From Muraenolepis orangiensis (lineage: Eukaryota; Chordata; Actinopteri; Gadiformes; Muraenolepididae), in contig JANIIK010000784.1 in assembly GCA_027704905.1 (NCBI GenBank), forward strand, positions 1 through 64,000: 64,000 nt of DNA, given 5' to 3'. The notes below the pieces were generated by a model. The model was not told the origin of the DNA. It was given only the letters and a program-made list of their open reading frames with translations, and searched no databases. Below, one piece after another: positions 11,189 through 23,512 of this stretch (positions are counted from its first letter, which is position 1; each line of letters starts with the position of its first letter). The position numbers and the translations under genes are program-made.

Positions 11189-13834
11189 TGTGTGGGGATG
11201 AGGACCAGTGCTTGTAGTCATTCACTTATCCGATATTGTGTGGCTATATTCGGATTGGAGATGGAGTGTGTGTGGGGGTCGGGACCAGTGCTCATAGTCA
11301 TACACTCATCCGACATTGTGTGCCTATATTCGGATTGGAGATGGAGTGTGTGTGGGGGTGAGGTCCAGTGCTTTAATCAAACATTCATCCGACATTGTGT
11401 GCCTATATTCGGATAGGAGATGGAGTGTGTGTGGTTGTCAGGACCAGTGCTTTTTGACAAACATTCATCTGACATTTATTGCCTATTTCCGGATTGGAGA
11501 TGGAGTGTGTGGGTTTCAGGACCAGTTCTCATATTCATACACTTATCCAACATTGTTTCTCTATATTTGGATTGGAGATGGAGTGTGTGTGGGGGTCAGG
11601 ACCAGTGCTTTTAGTCATACACTCATCCGACATTGTGTGGCTATATTCGGATTGGAGATGGAGTGTGGGTGGTCAGGACCAGTGCTCATAGTCATACACT
11701 TATCCGACATTGAGTTCTTCTATTCGGATTGGAGATGGAGTGTGTGTGGGTCAGAACCAGTGCTCATAGTCATACACTCATCCGACATTGAGTGCCTATT
11801 TTCGGACTGGAGATGGAGTGTGTGGGGGTCAGGACCAGTGCTCAAAGTCATACACTTATCCAACATTGTGTGCCTATATTCGGATTGGAGAAGGAGTGTG
11901 TGGGGGTCAGGACCAGTGCTTTTAGTCAAACATTCATCCTACATTGTGTGCCTATATTCGGATTGGAGATGGAGTGTGTGTGGGGGTCAGGACCAGTGCT
12001 TTTAGTCATACACACATCTGACATTGAGTGACTATTTTCGGATTGGAGATGGAGTGTGTGGGGGTCAGGACCAGTGCTCATAGTCATACACCTATCCGAC
12101 ATTGTGTGCCTATATTCGGATTGGAGATGGAGTGTGTGTGGGGTCAGGACCAGTGGTCATAGTCATACACTTATCCGACATTGTGTGACTATTTTCGGAT
12201 TGGAGATGGAGTTTGTGGGGGTCAGGACCAGTGTTTTTATTAAACATTCATCCGACATTGTGTGCGTATATTCGGATTGGAGATGAAGTGTGTGTGGGGG
12301 TCAGGACCAGTGCTTTTAGTCAAACATTCATCCAACATTGAGTGCCTATTTTCGGATTGGAGATGGAGTGTATTGGGGTCAGGACCAGTGCTCATAGTCA
12401 TACACTTATCCGACATTGTATGCCTATATTCGGATAGGAGATGGAATGTGTGTGGGGGTCAGGACCAATGCTTTTAGTCAAACATTAATCCAAAAATGAG
12501 TGCCTATTTTCGGATTGGAGATAGAGTGTGTGTGGGGTCAGGACCAGTGCTCATAGTCATACAAACATATGACATTGAGTGCCTATTTTCGGATTGGAGA
12601 TGGAGTGTGTGGGGGTCAGGACCAGTGCTCATAGTCATACACTTATCCGACATTGTGAGCCTATTTTCGGTATGGAGATGTAGTATGTGAGGGGGTCAGG
12701 ACCAGTGCTCATAGTCATACACTTATCCGACATTGTGTGCCTATATTCGGATTAGAGATGGAGTGTGTGTTGGGGTGAGGACCAGTGCTTTTAGTCAAAC
12801 ATTCATCCGACATTGTGTTCCTATATTTGGATTGGAGATGGAGTGTGTGTGGGGATGAGGACCAGTGCTTGTAGTCATTCACTTATCCGATATTGTGTGG
12901 CTATATTTGGATTGGAGATGGAGTGTGTGTGGGGGTCGGGACCAGTGCTCATAGTCATACACTCATCCGACATTGTGTGCCTATATTCGGATTGGAGATG
13001 GAGTGTGTGTGGGGGTGAGGTCCAGTGCTTTAATCAAACATTCATCCGACATTGTGTGCCTATATTCGGATAGGAGATGGAGTGTGTGTGGTGGTCAGGA
13101 CCAGTGCTTTTTGACAAACATTCATCTGACATTTATTGCCTATTTTCGAATTGGAGATGGAGTGTGTGGGTTTCAGGACCAGTTCTCATAGTCATACACT
13201 TATCCGACATTGTTTCCCTATATTTGGATTGGAGATGGAGTGTGTGTGGGGGTCAAGACCAGTGCTTTTAGTTAAACATTCATTCGACATTGTGTGCCTA
13301 TATTCGGATTGGAGATGGAGTGTGTGTGGTCAGGACCAGTGCTCATAGTCATACACTTATCCGACATTGAGTTCTTCTATTCGGATTGGAGATGGAGTGT
13401 GTGTGGGGTCAGGACCAGTGCTCATAGTCATACACTCATCCGACATTGAGTGCCTCTATTCGGATTGGAGATGGAGTGTGTGTGGGTCAGTACCAGTGCT
13501 CATAGTCATACACTCATCCGACATTGTGTGGCTATATTCGGATTGGAGATGGAGTGTATGTAGGGGTGAGGACCAGTGCTTGTAGTCAAACATTCATCCA
13601 ACATTGTGTGCCTATATTCGGATTTGAGATGGAGTGTGTGTGGGTGTCAGGACCAGTGCTTTTAGTCATACACATATCCGACATTGAGTGCCTATTTTCA
13701 GATTGTAGATGGAGTGTGTGGGGGTCAGGACCAGTGCTCAAAGTCATACACTTATCCAACATTGTGTGCCTATTTTCAGATTGGAGATGGACTGTGTGGG
13801 GGTCAGGACCAGTGATCAAAGTCATACACTTATC
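11189..13834. repeat. 2.65 kb block at 36-monomer spacing (2,842 bp), copy 1
   Basis: Matches 14031-16676 at a constant offset of 2,842 bp (36 times 78.9). About half a dozen substitutions were seen, for example near 11418, 11549, 11811, 12751, 13283 and 13548; some of these are CpG changes. The block begins at the GGGGATGAGG monomer followed by the AGTCATTCACTTATCC variant. It includes a full cassette (marker 12496). A related segment lies at 45156-46975. Confidence 0.9.
12231..12690. repeat. Representative six-monomer cassette
   Basis: The clearest copy of a recurring ordered set of monomer subtypes. In order these carry: GTGTTTTTATTAAAC; TCCAACATTGAG followed by GTATTGGGG; TTGTATGCC with GGATAGGAG and GGAATG; AATCCAAAAATGAG with GGAGATAGAG; ACATATGAC; and TTGTGAGCC with GGTATGGAGATGTAG. 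The ATG of the AAAAATGAG monomer is a convenient marker. It is found at 738, 1685, 4843, 6973, 8551, 9498, 10918, 12496, 15338, 17156, 18025, 18814, 20555, 22604, 24183, 24971, 26712, 30031, 31375, 32483, 34458, 35796, 37379, 38958, 40066, 42041, 43224, 44886, 46463, 48757, 49863, 50813, 55311 and 58711. Some copies lack one or more flanking members. Confidence 0.9.
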
Positions 13835-14034
13835 CGACATTGTGAGCCTATTTTCGGTATGGAGATGTAGTGTGTGAGGGGGTCAGGACCAGTGCTCATA
13901 GTCATACACTTATCCGACATTGTGTGCCTATTTTCAGATTGGAGATGGACTGTGTGGGGGTCAGGACCAGTGATCAAAGTCATACACTTATCCGACATTG
14001 TGAGCCTATTTTCGGTATGGAGATGTAGTGTGTG
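13768..14034. repeat. Local two-monomer duplication (158 bp)
   Basis: A stretch of about 109 bases starting at 13768 is repeated at 13926, an exact shift of 158 bp or two monomers. Each copy carries GATGGACTGTG, the rare GTGATCAAAGTC left part and the GGTATGGAGATGTAG middle. It sits where copy 1 of the 2,842 bp pair ends and copy 2 begins, so the join between blocks and this small duplication may have arisen together. Confidence 0.85.
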
Positions 14035-16676
14035 TGGGGATGAGGACCAGTGCTTGTAGTCATTCACTTATCCGATATTGTGTGGCTATATTCGGATTGG
14101 AGATGGAGTGTGTGTGGGGGTCGGGACCAGTGCTCATAGTCATACACTCATCCGACATTGTGTGCCTATATTCGGATTGGAGATGGAGTGTGTGTGGGGG
14201 TGAGGTCCAGTGCTTTAATCAAACATTCATCCGACATTGTGTGCCTATATTCGGATAGGAGATGGAGTGTGTGTGGTGGTCAGGACCAGTGCTTTTTGAC
14301 AAACATTCATCTGACATTTATTGCCTATTTCCGGATTGGAGATGGAGTGTGTGGGTTTCAGGACCAGTTCTCATATTCATACACTTATCCGACATTGTTT
14401 CTCTATATTTGGATTGGAGATGGAGTGTGTGTGGGGGTCAGGACCAGTGCTTTTAGTCATACACTCATCCGACATTGTGTGGCTATATTCGGATTGGAGA
14501 TGGAGTGTGGGTGGTCAGGACCAGTGCTCATAGTCATACACTTATCCGACATTGAGTTCTTCTATTCGGATTGGAGATGGAGTGTGTGTGGGTCAGAACC
14601 AGTGCTCATAGTCATACACTCATCCGACATTGAGTGCCTATTTTCGGACTGGGGATGGAGTGTGTGGGGGTCAGGACCAGTGCTCAAAGTCATACACTTA
14701 TCCAACATTGTGTGCCTATATTCGGATTGGAGAAGGAGTGTGTGGGGGTCAGGACCAGTGCTTTTAGTCAAACATTCATCCTACATTGTGTGCCTATATT
14801 CGGATTGGAGATGGAGTGTGTGTGGGGGTCAGGACCAGTGCTTTTAGTCATACACACATCTGACATTGAGTGACTATTTTCGGATTGGAGATGGAGTGTG
14901 TGGGGGTCAGGACCAGTGCTCATAGTCATACACCTATCCGACATTGTGTGCCTATATTCGGATTGGAGATGGAGTGTGTGTGGGGTCAGGACCAGTGGTC
15001 ATAGTCATACACTTATCCGACATTGTGTGACTATTTTCGGATTGGAGATGGAGTTTGTGGGGGTCAGGACCAGTGTTTTTATTAAACATTCATCCGACAT
15101 TGTGTGCGTATATTCGGATTGGAGATGAAGTGTGTGTGGGGGTCAGGACCAGTGCTTTTAGTCAAACATTCATCCAACATTGAGTGCCTATTTTCGGATT
15201 GGAGATGGAGTGTATTGGGGTCAGGACCAGTGCTCATAGTCATACACTTATCCGACATTGTATGCCTATATTCGGATAGGAGATGGAATGTGTGTGGGGG
15301 TCAGGACCAATGCTTTTAGTCAAACATTAATCCAAAAATGAGTGCCTATTTTCGGATTGGAGATAGAGTGTGTGTGGGGTCAGGACCAGTGCTCATAGTC
15401 ATACAAACATATGACATTGAGTGCCTATTTTCGGATTGGAGATGGAGTGTGTGGGGGTCAGGACCAGTGCTCATAGTCATACACTTATCCGACATTGTGA
15501 GCCTATTTTCGGTATGGAGATGTAGTATGTGAGGGGGTCAGGACCAGTGCTCATAGTCATACACTTATCCGACATTGTGTGCCTATATTCGGATTTGAGA
15601 TGGAGTGTGTGTTGGGGTGAGGACCAGTGCTTTTAGTCAAACATTCATCCGACATTGTGTTCCTATATTTGGATTGGAGATGGAGTGTGTGTGGGGATGA
15701 GGACCAGTGCTTGTAGTCATTCACTTATCCGATATTGTGTGGCTATATTTGGATTGGAGATGGAGTGTGTGTGGGGGTCGGGACCAGTGCTCATAGTCAT
15801 ACACTCATCCGACATTGTGTGCCTATATTCGGATTGGAGATGGAGTGTGTGTGGGGGTGAGGTCCAGTGCTTTAATCAAACATTCATCCGACATTGTGTG
15901 CCTATATTCGGATAGGAGATGGAGTGTGTGTGGTGGTCAGGACCAGTGCTTTTTGACAAACATTCATCTGACATTTATTGCCTATTTTCGAATTGGAGAT
16001 GGAGTGTGTGGGTTTCAGGACCAGTTCTCATAGTCATACACTTATCCGACATTGTTTCCCTATATTTGGATTGGAGATGGAGTGTGTGTGGGGGTCAAGA
16101 CCAGTGCTTTTAGTTAAACATTCATCCGACATTGTGTGCCTATATTCGGATTGGAGATGGAGTGTGTGTGGTCAGGACCAGTGCTCATAGTCATACACTT
16201 ATCCGACATTGAGTTCTTCTATTCGGATTGGAGATGGAGTGTGTGTGGGGTCAGGACCAGTGCTCATAGTCATACACTCATCCGACATTGAGTGCCTCTA
16301 TTCGGATTGGAGATGGAGTGTGTGTGGGTCAGTACCAGTGCTCATAGTCATACACTCATCCGACATTGTGTGGCTATATTCGGATTGGAGATTGAGTGTA
16401 TGTAGGGGTGAGGACCAGTGCTTGTAGTCAAACATTCATCCAACATTGTGTGCCTATATTCGGATTTGAGATGGAGTGTGTGTGGGTGTCAGGACCAGTG
16501 CTTTTAGTCATACACATATCCGACATTGAGTGCCTATTTTCAGATTGTAGATGGAGTGTGTGGGGGTCAGGACCAGTGCTCAAAGTCATACACTTATCCA
16601 ACATTGTGTGCCTATTTTCAGATTGGAGATGGACTGTGTGGGGGTCAGGACCAGTGATCAAAGTCATACACTTATC
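14031..16676. repeat. 2.65 kb block at 36-monomer spacing (2,842 bp), copy 2
   Basis: Copy 2 of the block at 11189-13834. The register is kept to about 16676. There copy 2 continues with TCCAACATTGTG where copy 1 reads TCCGACATTGTGAG, so the copies have different right flanks. It contains a full cassette with marker 15338. Its first 1.8 kb reappears 31,125 bp away at 45156-46975. Confidence 0.9.
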
Positions 16677-17433
16677 CAACATTGTGTGCCTATATTCGGA
16701 TTGGAGAAGGAGTGTGTGGGGGTCAGGACCAGTGCTTTTAGTCAAACATTCATCCAACATTGTGTGCCTATATTCGGATTGGAGATGGAGTGTGTGTGGG
16801 GGTCAGGACCAGTGCTTTTAGTCATGCACACATCCGACATTGAGTGACTATTTTTGGATTGGAGATGGAGTGTGTGGGGGTCAGGACCAGTGCTCATAGT
16901 CATACACCTATACGACATTGTGTGCCTATATTCGGATTGGAGATGGAGTGTGTGTGGGGGTCAGGACCAGTGCTTTTAGTCAAACATTCATCCAACATTG
17001 AGTTCCTATTTTCGGATTGGAGATGGAGTGTATTGGGGTCAGGACCAGTGCTCATAGTCATACACTTATCCGACATTGTATGCCTATATTCGGATAGGAG
17101 ATGGAATGTGTGTGGGGGTCAGGACCAGTGCTTTTAGTCAAACATTAATCAAAAAATGAGTGCCTATTTTCGGATTGGAGATAGAGTGTGTGTGGGGTCA
17201 GAACCAGTGCTCATAGTCATACACACATATGACATTGAGTGCCTATTTTCGGATTGGAGATGGAGTGTGTGGGGGTCAGGACCAGTGCTCATAGTCATAC
17301 ACTTATCCGACATTGTGAGCCTATTTTCGGTATGGAGATGTAGTGTGTGAGGGGGTCAGGACCAGTGCTTTTAGTCTTACACACATCCAACATTGAGTGC
17401 CTGTATTTGGATTGGAGATGGACTGTGTGGGGG
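16677..17433. repeat. Linking satellite segment
   Basis: Ordinary monomers between the 2,842 bp pair and the nested 17.4-27.6 kb structure. It contains one cassette (marker 17156) in which the usual AATCCAAAAATG reads AATCAAAAAATG; the same change is seen at 34458 and 42041. No gene and no non-satellite sequence. Confidence 0.8.
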
Positions 17434-20400
17434 TCAGGACCAGTGCTCATAGTCATACACTTATCCGACATTGTGTGCCTATATTCGGATTTGAGATGGA
17501 GTGTGTGTGGGGGTGAGGACCAGTGCTTTTATTCAAACATTCATCCGACATTGTGTGCCTATATTTGGATTGGAGATGTAGTGTGTGTGGGGATGAGGAC
17601 CAGTGCATTTTAGTCATACACATATCCAACATTGAGTGCCTATTTTCGGATTGGAGATGGAGTGTGTGGGGGTCAGGACCAGTGCTCATAGTCATACACC
17701 TATCCGACATTGTGTGCCTATATTCGGATTGGAGATGGAGTTTGTGGGGGTCAGGACCAGTGTTTTTATTAAACATTCATCCGACATTGTGTGCGTATAT
17801 TCGGATTGGAGAAGAAGTGTGTGTGGGGGTCAGGACCAGTGCTTTTAGTCAAACATTCATCCAACATTGAGTGCCTATTTTCGGATTGGAGATGGAGTGT
17901 ATTGGGGTCACGACCAGTGCTCATAGTCATACACTTATCCGACATTGTATGCCTATATTCGGATAGGAGATGGAATGTGTGTGGGGGTCAGGACCAATGC
18001 TTTTAGTCAAACATTAATCCAAAAATGAGTGCCTATTTTCAGATTGGAGATAGAGTGTGTGTGGGGTCAGGACCAGTGCTCATAGTCATACAAACATATG
18101 ACATTGAGTGCCTATTTTCGGATTGGAGATGGAGTGTGTGGGGGTCAGGACCAGTGCTCCAAGTCATACACTTATCCGACATTGTGAGCCTATTTTCGGT
18201 ATGGAGATGTAGTGTGTGAGGGGGTCAGGACCAGTGCTTTTAGTCTTACACACATCCAACATTGAGTGCCTGTATTTGGATTGGAGATGGACTGTGTGGG
18301 GGTCAGGACCAGTGCTCATAGTCATACACTTATCCGACAATGTGTACCTATATTCGGATTTGAGATGGAGTGTGTGTGGGGGTCAGGACCAGTGCTTTTA
18401 GTCAAACATTCATCCAACATTGTGTGCCTATATTCGAATTGGAGATGGAGTGTGTGTGGGGGTCAGGACCAGTGCTTTTAGTCGTACACACATCCGACAT
18501 TGAGTGACTATTTTCGGATTGGAGATGGAGTGTGTGGGGGTCAGGACCAGTGCTCATAGTCATACACCTATCCGACATTGTGTGCCTATATTCGGATTGG
18601 AGATGGAGTTTGTGGGGGTCAGGACCAGTGCTTTTAGTCAAACATTCATCCAACATTGAGTGCCTATTTTCGGATTGGAGATGGAGTGTATTGGGGTCAG
18701 TACCAGTGCTCATAGTTATACACTTATCCGACATTGTATGCCTATATTCGGATAGGAGATGGAATGTATGTGGGGGTCAGGACCAATGCTTTTAGTCAAA
18801 CATTAATCCAAAAATGAGTGCCTATTTTCGGATTGGAGATAGAGTGTGTGTGGGGTCAGGACCAGTGCTCATAGTCATACAAACATATGACATTGAGTGC
18901 CTATTTTCGGATTGGAGATGGAGTGTGTGAGGGGGTCAGGACCAGTGCTTTTAGTCAAACATTCATCCGACATTGTGTGCCTATATTTGGATTGGAGATG
19001 GAGTGTGTGTGGGGATGAGGACCAGTGCTTGTAGTCAAACATTCATCCGACATTGTGTGCCTATATTCGGATTGGAGATGGAGTGTGTGTGGGGTCAGGA
19101 CCAGTGCTCATAGTCAAACATTCATCCAACATTGTGTGCCTATATTTGGATTGGAGATGGAGTGTGTGTGGGGATGAGGACCAGTGCTTGTAGTCAAACA
19201 TTCATCCGACATTGTGTGCCTATATTCGGATTGGAGATGGAGTGTGTGTGGGGCCATGACCAGTGCTCATAGTCAAACATTCATCCAACATTGTGTGCCT
19301 ATATTCGGATTGGAGATGGAGTGTGTGTGGGGGTCAGGACCAGTGCTTTTAGTCAGACACACATCCGACATTGTGTGCCTAAATTCGTATTGGAGATGGC
19401 GTGTGTGGGGGTAAGGACCAGTGCTCATAGTCATACACTTATCCAACATTGTGTGCCTATATTCGGATTGGAGATGGAGTGTGTGTGGGGTCAGGACCAG
19501 TGGTCATAGTCATACACTTATCCGACATTGTGTGACTATTTTCGGATGGGAGATGGAGTGTGTGTGAGGGTCAGGACCAGTGCTTTTAGTCATACACTCA
19601 TCCGACATTGTGTGGCTATATTCGGATTGGAGATGGAGTGTGTGTAGGGGTGAGGACCAGTGCTTGTAGTCAAACATTCATCCGACATTGTGTGCCTATA
19701 TTCAGATTTGAGATGGAGTGTGTGTGGGTGTCAGGACCAGTGCTTTTAGTCATACACATATCCGACATTGAGTGCCTATTTTCGGATTGGAGATGGAGTG
19801 TGTGGGGGTCAGGACCAGTGCTCAAATTCATACACTTATCCAACATTGTGTGCCTATATTCGGATTGGAGATGGAGTGTGTGGGGGTCAGGACCAGTGCT
19901 CAAAGTCATACACTTATCCAACATTGTGTGCCTATATTCGGATTGGAGAAGGAGTGTGTGGGGGTCAGGACCAGTGCTTTTAGTCAAACATTCATCCAAC
20001 ATTGTGTGCCTATATTCGGATTGGAGATGGAGTGTGTGTGGGGGTCAGGACCAGTGCTTTTAGTCATACACACGTCCGACATTGAGTGACTATTTTCGGA
20101 TTGGAGATGGAGTGTGTGGGGGTCAGGACCAGTGCTCATAGTCATACACTTATCCGACATTGTGTGACTATTTTCGGATGGGAGATGGAGTGTGTGTGAG
20201 GGTCAGGACCAGTGCTTTTAGTCAAACATTCATCCAACATTGTGTGCCTATATTCGGATTGGAGATGGAGTTTGTGGGGGTCAGGACCAGTGTTTTTATT
20301 AAACATTCATCCGACATTGTGTGCATATATTCGGATTGGAGATGGAGTTTGTGTGGGGGTCAGGACCAGTGCTTTTAGTCAAACATTCATCCAACATTGA

Positions 20401-21480
20401 GTGCCTATTTTCGGATTGGAGATGGAGTGTATTGGGGTCAGGACCAGTGCTCATAGTCATACACTTATCCGACATTGTATGCCTATATTCGGATAGGAGA
20501 TGGAATGTGTGTGGGGGTCAGGACCAGTGCTGTTAGTCAAACATTAATCCAAAAATGAGTGCCTATTTTCGGATTGGAGATAGAGTGTGTGTGGGGTCAG
20601 GACCAGTGCTCATAGTCATACACACATATGACATTGAGTGCCTATTTTCTGATTGGAGATGGAGTGTGTGGGGGTCAGGACCAGTGCTCATAGTCATACA
20701 CTTATCCGACATTGTGAGCCTATTTTCGGTATGGAGATGTAGTGTGTGAGGGGGTCAGGACAAGTGCTTTTAGTCTTACACACATCCAACATTGAGTGCC
20801 TGTATTCGGATTGGAGATGGACTGTGTGGGGGTCAGGACCAGTGCTCATAGTCATACACTTATCCGACATTGTGTGCCTATATTCGGGTTTGAGATGGAG
20901 TGTGTGTGGGTGTGAGGACCAGTGCTTTTAGTCAAACATTCATCCGACATTGTGTCCCTATATTTGGATTGGAGATGGAGTGTGTGTGGGGATGAGGACC
21001 AGTGCTTGTAGTCAAACATTCATCCGACATTGTGTGCCTATATTCGGATTGGAGATGGAGTGTGTGTGGGGTCAGGACCAGTGCTCATAGTCAAACACTT
21101 ATCCGACATTGTGTACCTATATTCGGATTGGAGATGGAGTTTGTGGGGGTCAGGACCAGTGTTTTAATCAAACATTCATCTGACATTGTGTGCCTATATT
21201 CGGATTGGAGATGGAGTGTGTGTGGGGGTCAGGACCAGTGCTTTTAGTAAAACATTCATCCAACATTGAGTGCCAATTTTCGGATTGGATATGGAGTGTG
21301 TTGGGGTCAGGACCAGTGCTTTTAGTAAAACATTCATCCAACATTGAGTGCCAATTTTCGGATTGGAGATGGAGTGTGTTGGGGTCAGGACCAGTGCTCA
21401 TAGTCATACACTTATCCGACATTGTGTGCCTAAATTTGGATTGGAGATGGAGTGTGTGTGGGGGTCAGGACCAGTGCTCA
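17434..21480. repeat. Large nested block, copy 1 (~4.05 kb)
   Basis: Matches 23513-27637. The offset starts at 6,079 bp, becomes 6,158 after a one-monomer difference near 17715, and 6,157 after a one-G loss near 24376. Substitutions noticed include those near 17911, 18434 and 18482. The right part (19766-21460) is also present a third time at 21815-23509. Cassette markers lie at 18025, 18814 and 20555. Confidence 0.88.
19766..21460. repeat. 1.7 kb inner repeat, copy 1 of 3
   Basis: Repeated at +2,049 bp (26 monomers) as 21815-23509 and at +6,157 bp as about 25923-27617. I noticed no substitution between the first two copies. It includes a pair of monomers carrying TTTTCGGATTGG and GTGTTGGGG, each with AGTAAAACATTC, at about 21240-21380. 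Confidence 0.9.
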
Positions 21481-21814
21481 TAGTCATACACTTATCCGAC
21501 ATTGTGTGCCTATATTCGGATTGGAGATGGAGTGTGTGTGGGGTGAGGACCAGTGCTTTTAGTCAAACATTCATCCGACATTGTGTGCCTATATTTGGAT
21601 TGGAGATGGAGTGTGTGTGGGGTGAGGACCAGTGCTTTTAGTCATACACATATCCGACATTGAGTGCCTATATTCGGATTGGAGATGGAGTGTGTGGGGG
21701 TCAGGACCAGTGCTCATAGTCATACACCTATCCGACATTGTGTGCCTATATTCGGATTGGAGATGGAGTGTGTGTGGGGTCAGGACCAGTGGTCATAGTC
21801 ATACACTTATCCGA
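21461..21814. repeat. Short linker between inner repeats
   Basis: Four to five ordinary monomers that separate copies 1 and 2 of the 1.7 kb repeat and are not part of the 2,049 bp match. Two have the GTGTGTGGGGTGAGG form of the GT/G tract. No gene is present. Confidence 0.75.
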
Positions 21815-23509
21815 CATTGAGTGCCTATTTTCGGATTGGAGATGGAGTGTGTGGGGGTCAGGACCAGTGCTCAAATTCATACACTTATCCAACATTGTGT
21901 GCCTATATTCGGATTGGAGATGGAGTGTGTGGGGGTCAGGACCAGTGCTCAAAGTCATACACTTATCCAACATTGTGTGCCTATATTCGGATTGGAGAAG
22001 GAGTGTGTGGGGGTCAGGACCAGTGCTTTTAGTCAAACATTCATCCAACATTGTGTGCCTATATTCGGATTGGAGATGGAGTGTGTGTGGGGGTCAGGAC
22101 CAGTGCTTTTAGTCATACACACGTCCGACATTGAGTGACTATTTTCGGATTGGAGATGGAGTGTGTGGGGGTCAGGACCAGTGCTCATAGTCATACACTT
22201 ATCCGACATTGTGTGACTATTTTCGGATGGGAGATGGAGTGTGTGTGAGGGTCAGGACCAGTGCTTTTAGTCAAACATTCATCCAACATTGTGTGCCTAT
22301 ATTCGGATTGGAGATGGAGTTTGTGGGGGTCAGGACCAGTGTTTTTATTAAACATTCATCCGACATTGTGTGCATATATTCGGATTGGAGATGGAGTTTG
22401 TGTGGGGGTCAGGACCAGTGCTTTTAGTCAAACATTCATCCAACATTGAGTGCCTATTTTCGGATTGGAGATGGAGTGTATTGGGGTCAGGACCAGTGCT
22501 CATAGTCATACACTTATCCGACATTGTATGCCTATATTCGGATAGGAGATGGAATGTGTGTGGGGGTCAGGACCAGTGCTGTTAGTCAAACATTAATCCA
22601 AAAATGAGTGCCTATTTTCGGATTGGAGATAGAGTGTGTGTGGGGTCAGGACCAGTGCTCATAGTCATACACACATATGACATTGAGTGCCTATTTTCTG
22701 ATTGGAGATGGAGTGTGTGGGGGTCAGGACCAGTGCTCATAGTCATACACTTATCCGACATTGTGAGCCTATTTTCGGTATGGAGATGTAGTGTGTGAGG
22801 GGGTCAGGACAAGTGCTTTTAGTCTTACACACATCCAACATTGAGTGCCTGTATTCGGATTGGAGATGGACTGTGTGGGGGTCAGGACCAGTGCTCATAG
22901 TCATACACTTATCCGACATTGTGTGCCTATATTCGGGTTTGAGATGGAGTGTGTGTGGGTGTGAGGACCAGTGCTTTTAGTCAAACATTCATCCGACATT
23001 GTGTCCCTATATTTGGATTGGAGATGGAGTGTGTGTGGGGATGAGGACCAGTGCTTGTAGTCAAACATTCATCCGACATTGTGTGCCTATATTCGGATTG
23101 GAGATGGAGTGTGTGTGGGGTCAGGACCAGTGCTCATAGTCAAACACTTATCCGACATTGTGTACCTATATTCGGATTGGAGATGGAGTTTGTGGGGGTC
23201 AGGACCAGTGTTTTAATCAAACATTCATCTGACATTGTGTGCCTATATTCGGATTGGAGATGGAGTGTGTGTGGGGGTCAGGACCAGTGCTTTTAGTAAA
23301 ACATTCATCCAACATTGAGTGCCAATTTTCGGATTGGATATGGAGTGTGTTGGGGTCAGGACCAGTGCTTTTAGTAAAACATTCATCCAACATTGAGTGC
23401 CAATTTTCGGATTGGAGATGGAGTGTGTTGGGGTCAGGACCAGTGCTCATAGTCATACACTTATCCGACATTGTGTGCCTAAATTTGGATTGGAGATGGA
23501 GTGTGTGTG
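21815..23509. repeat. 1.7 kb inner repeat, copy 2 of 3
   Basis: Copy 2 at +2,049 bp from 19766-21460, with no difference noticed. Its right end loses one G in the GT/G tract at about 23509 and then joins sequence that matches 17434 onward. That join is the left boundary of copy 2 of the large nested block. Confidence 0.9.
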
Positions 23510-23512
23510 GGG

